From Actinomadura formosensis NBRC 14204 (GTDB lineage: Bacteria; Actinomycetota; Actinomycetes; Streptosporangiales; Streptosporangiaceae): DNA of 64,000 nt. The stretch lies in assembly GCF_001552155.1 (NCBI RefSeq), contig NZ_BCQQ01000011.1:1-64000 (forward strand), read 5' to 3'. The stretch's first letter is position 1; each line of letters starts with the position of its first letter. A program made the position numbers and the translations under genes. Below are positions 59,986-64,000 of the stretch, piece after piece. The notes beneath the pieces were generated by a model, which ran no database searches, was not told the DNA's origin, and saw only the letters and a list, made by a program, of their open reading frames with translations.

Positions 59986-60569
59986 CGCCGCGCCTCCTCG
60001 TCGGCCCGTGCGGGCGCCTCGGCGGGAGCCGCGGGTGCGGGCGGCTCGGCGCGGACGATGTAGGACTCGCAGTGGTCCAGCCAGCGCACCTCGGCCTCCG
60101 CCTGGAAGATCATGGATTCCAGGACGAGCCGCCACGCGCGGTCGCCCTGGTCGGCGGGGACGGCGGGCGCGTCGGCCTTCAGCCGGGTGAGGTCCTGGAG
60201 AGAGCGCAGCGTGGCGGTGCGCTGGACCTGGACGACGCGGGCGGCGTCCACGCCGGGGGTGGTGACGGCCATCGCCAGCTTGATCGCCAGTTCGTCGCGC
60301 GGCCGGTCGGACCGGACGAGCGGGGTGGCGAACCACCGCCGGACGTCCTCCTCACCCGCCGGGGTGATCCGGTAGACGAAGCGGCCCTCACCGTCGGCGC
60401 CGACGCGGGTGACGAAGTCGTCGCGTTCGAGGCGGGAGAGCGTGGAGTAGACCTGGCCGATGTTGAGCGGCCAGGTGGCGCCGGTCGAGGACTCGAACTC
60501 GGCGCGCAGCTGGTAGCCGTAGCGGGGCCCCTGGGACAGCAGTGCCAGCAGGCCATGACGGATCGACAT
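59982..60569 (-). CDS. PadR-family transcriptional regulator
   Basis: A 195-residue repressor. The N-terminal winged HTH reads MSIRHGLLALLSQGPRYGYQ, then VYSTLSRLERDDFVTRVG; a C-terminal dimerisation helix with LESMIFQAEAEVRWLDHCE follows, as in subfamily-1/VanJ-like PadR. ATG 60569 is the start; an in-frame ATG 17 codons upstream is inside the operator. It is the first gene of the padR-ATPase-permease operon and probably represses it until a drug binds. Confidence 0.92.
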   Translation of the reverse strand: MSIRHGLLALLSQGPRYGYQLRAEFESSTGATWPLNIGQVYSTLSRLERDDFVTRVGADGEGRFVYRITPAGEEDVRRWFATPLVRSDRPRDELAIKLAMAVTTPGVDAARVVQVQRTATLRSLQDLTRLKADAPAVPADQGDRAWRLVLESMIFQAEAEVRWLDHCESYIVRAEPPAPAAPAEAPARADEEARR

Positions 60570-60578
60570 GCCTACCAA

Positions 60579-60620
60579 GTATGCATACGGAGTATGGCTC
60601 TCGCAATACCGAGTATGCAT
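60579..60620. promoter_or_regulatory. PadR operator region
   Basis: GTATGCATAC is a perfect palindrome at 60579-60588, and ATGCATAC at 60581 is matched by its complement GTATGCAT at 60613-60620. GAGTAT also repeats between. This 42-base dyad sits directly before padR, where an autorepressor would act. Confidence 0.6.
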
Positions 60621-60630
60621 CCAATGCGCG

Positions 60631-60662
60631 AAGGCGCGGGGGCCAGGTGGCCCCCGCGCCTT
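60631..60662 (-). terminator. ilvC terminator
   Basis: A perfect 14-bp stem aaggcgcgggggcc/ggcccccgcgcctt with a 4-nt loop lies 16 nt past the ilvC stop. There is no T-run. Confidence 0.7.
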
Positions 60663-60678
60663 CGGTGCGAAGCGCGGA

Positions 60679-62293
<1,615 letters not shown>

Positions 62294-62298
62294 CGGGG

Positions 62299-64000
62299 TC
62301 AGTCTCCGTTCTCCCACTCGGGCGCCATGTCCCGCGCGATCTTGATGTCGTCGTTGGTGGTTCCTGCCGCGACCATCGGCCAGACCATGGCGTCCTCGTG
62401 CACCACGAAGTCGATCACGACCGGCGCGTCGTTGATCTCCATGGCCTTGGCGATGACCTCATCGACGTCCTCGGCCCTCTCGCAGCGCAGGCCGACACAA
62501 CCGTACGCCTCGGCCAGCTTGACGAAGTCCGGGATGCGCTTCACGGCGTGCTCGGCCTGGGGCTTGAGGCCGGTGTGGGAGTAGCGCTCGTTGTAGAAGA
62601 GCGTCTGCCACTGCCGGACCATGCCGAGGTTGCCGTTGTTGATCACGGCGACCTTGACCGGGATACCCTCGATCGCGCAGGTCGCGAGCTCCTGGTTGGT
62701 CATCTGGAAGCAGCCGTCGCCGTCGATCGCCCAGACCGTCGTATCGGGCGCGCCCACCTTGGCGCCCATCGCCGCCGGGACGGCGTAGCCCATCGTCCCC
62801 GCCCCGCCGGAGTTCAGGAACGCGCCGGGGCGCTCGTACTTGATGAACTGCGCGGCCCACATCTGGTGCTGGCCGACACCCGCGACGTAGTAGGCGTCCG
62901 GTCCGGCGATCCGCCCGATCCGCTCCATGACGTACTGCGGGGACAGCGAGCCGTCGTCCGGTGTGTCGTAGCCCAGCGGATATGTCTCGCGCCAGGCGTT
63001 GAGCTGCCGCCACCAGTCGGTGTAGTCGCCCTTGCGGCCCGCCTCGTGCTCGTTCTGCACGGCGACGATCAGGTCGGCGATGACCTCACGGGCGTCCCCG
63101 ACGATCGGGACGTCGGCGTGCCGGTTCTTGGAGATCTCCGCCGGGTCGATGTCGGCGTGCACGACCTTGGCGTGCGGCGCGAACCCGTCCAGCTTGCCGG
63201 TGACCCGGTCGTCGAACCGGGCGCCGAGCGCGACCAGCAGGTCGGCACGCTGCAGCGCGCCGACCGCGCCGACCGCGCCGTGCATGCCGGGCATGCCCAT
63301 GTGCAGCGGGTGGCTGTCGGGCAGCGCGCCCTTGGCCATCAGCGTGGTGACGACGGGCACGCCGGTCAGCTCGGCGAGCACCTTCAGCTCGGCGGACGCG
63401 CCGGCCTTCAGCACACCGCCGCCGACGTACAGCACCGGGCGCTCGGACTGGACGATCAGCCGTGCCGCCTCGCGGACCTGCTTGGAGTGCGGCCGGGTGA
63501 CGGGCCGGTACCCGGGGAGCTGGAGCGTGACAGGCCAGTCGAAGCCAACGGTGGCCTGCAGGGCGTCCTTGGCGATGTCGACGAGGACCGGGCCGGGCCG
63601 GCCGGTGCTCGCGATGTGGAACGCCTCGGCGATCGTCCGGGCGATGTCGGCGGCGTCGGTGACCAGGAAGTTGTGCTTGGTGATCGGCATCGTGATGCCG
63701 GCGATGTCGGCCTCCTGGAAGCCGTCCGTCCCGATGAGGGAGGACGCGACCTGGCCGGTGATCGCGACGATGGGCACCGAGTCCATGTAGGCGTCGGAGA
63801 TCGCCGTGACGAGGTTGGTCGCGCCCGGCCCGCTGGTGGCCATGCACACGCCCACCTTGCCGGTCACCATCGCGTAGCCCTGGGCGGCGTGCCCCGCGCC
63901 CTGCTCGTGCCGGACGAGGATGTGGCGCAGCTTCTTGGAGTCGAACAGCGGATCGTACGCCGGGAGGATCGCGCCACCCGGAATGCCGAACACGGTGTCG
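62299..64000 (-). CDS. ilvB: Acetolactate synthase large subunit (5' end outside the window)
   Basis: The ThDP/FAD enzyme that condenses pyruvate to acetolactate or, with 2-oxobutyrate, to acetohydroxybutyrate, the first common step of valine and isoleucine synthesis. The visible 567 codons include [29 protein letters not shown] with the catalytic Glu, and [19 protein letters not shown], the ThDP/Mg motif. A typical IlvB has about 30 or more residues before FGIPGG, so the start lies beyond position 64000. The GTG at 63993 is not the real start. Confidence 0.95.
   Translation of the reverse strand, partial: DTVFGIPGGAILPAYDPLFDSKKLRHILVRHEQGAGHAAQGYAMVTGKVGVCMATSGPGATNLVTAISDAYMDSVPIVAITGQVASSLIGTDGFQEADIAGITMPITKHNFLVTDAADIARTIAEAFHIASTGRPGPVLVDIAKDALQATVGFDWPVTLQLPGYRPVTRPHSKQVREAARLIVQSERPVLYVGGGVLKAGASAELKVLAELTGVPVVTTLMAKGALPDSHPLHMGMPGMHGAVGAVGALQRADLLVALGARFDDRVTGKLDGFAPHAKVVHADIDPAEISKNRHADVPIVGDAREVIADLIVAVQNEHEAGRKGDYTDWWRQLNAWRETYPLGYDTPDDGSLSPQYVMERIGRIAGPDAYYVAGVGQHQMWAAQFIKYERPGAFLNSGGAGTMGYAVPAAMGAKVGAPDTTVWAIDGDGCFQMTNQELATCAIEGIPVKVAVINNGNLGMVRQWQTLFYNERYSHTGLKPQAEHAVKRIPDFVKLAEAYGCVGLRCERAEDVDEVIAKAMEINDAPVVIDFVVHEDAMVWPMVAAGTTNDDIKIARDMAPEWENGD

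Overview
The window is high-GC DNA from a filamentous actinomycete, probably a member of the Streptosporangiales near Actinomadura/Thermomonosporaceae. The signs are very GC-rich third codon positions, frequent GTG/TTG starts, 4-nt ATGA operon overlaps, coenzyme F420 synthesis (CofC/FbiD), DUF6292 and RHH small proteins, and a core gene order that matches, from memory, the smc-rnc-recG-leuCD-ilv segment of Streptomyces. The genus is an inference from gene content, not a computed placement.

0.5-21.3 kb is a housekeeping block. On the minus strand it carries acylphosphatase, mutM, rnc, rpmF, DUF177, coaD, a class B PBP, rsmD, recG and a DAK2/FakA-like gene. Then come rpmB (+), thiD, a membrane-anchored CBM2-like protein, thiL, an Lrp-type RAM protein, a DUF3515 lipoprotein, a TetR regulator, three closely spaced tRNA genes (two structurally odd), a Ser/Thr kinase, ddl, gpsA, plsC, cofC/fbiD, a cold-shock-like gene and hup.

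21.4-24.7 kb holds leuCD with the divergent IclR regulator ndgR. Together with cimA, ilvE, leuB, serA, ilvC, ilvN and ilvB at 47.6-64 kb this makes up most of branched-chain amino acid and serine synthesis. cimA has a 14-codon leader peptide rich in branched-chain residues followed by an intrinsic terminator, a classic attenuation layout.

24.7-38.1 kb is accessory: MerR, two DUF202 membrane proteins, a Rid-family protein, LysR, a SAM hydrolase, and then a wrecked amino-acid ABC operon. There a lone IS200/IS605-type TnpB element has replaced the binding protein and most of the permease, and the remaining ATPase is frameshifted. A Nudix hydrolase, a secreted TIM-barrel glycosidase-like protein, a NarL-type two-component system, an XRE regulator, a PAP2 phosphatase and a zinc alcohol dehydrogenase follow.

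38.2-47.6 kb has tRNA-Glu twice plus tRNA-Gln, DUF2461, an FAH-family enzyme, a second CBM2-like membrane protein, a Sel1/TPR protein, and an island of small actinomycete-specific proteins (DUF6292, two membrane peptides, GntR/UTRA, GNAT, RHH, and a membrane cNMP-binding protein with a degenerate cyclase domain).

47.6-64 kb interleaves the ilv/leu/ser genes with a FhuF-like iron protein, a thymidylate-synthase-fold protein without the usual catalytic Cys, a DUF2079 membrane protein and a padR-ABC ATPase-FtsX operon. ilvB runs off the right edge. Several palindromic repeats of one family are scattered between genes.
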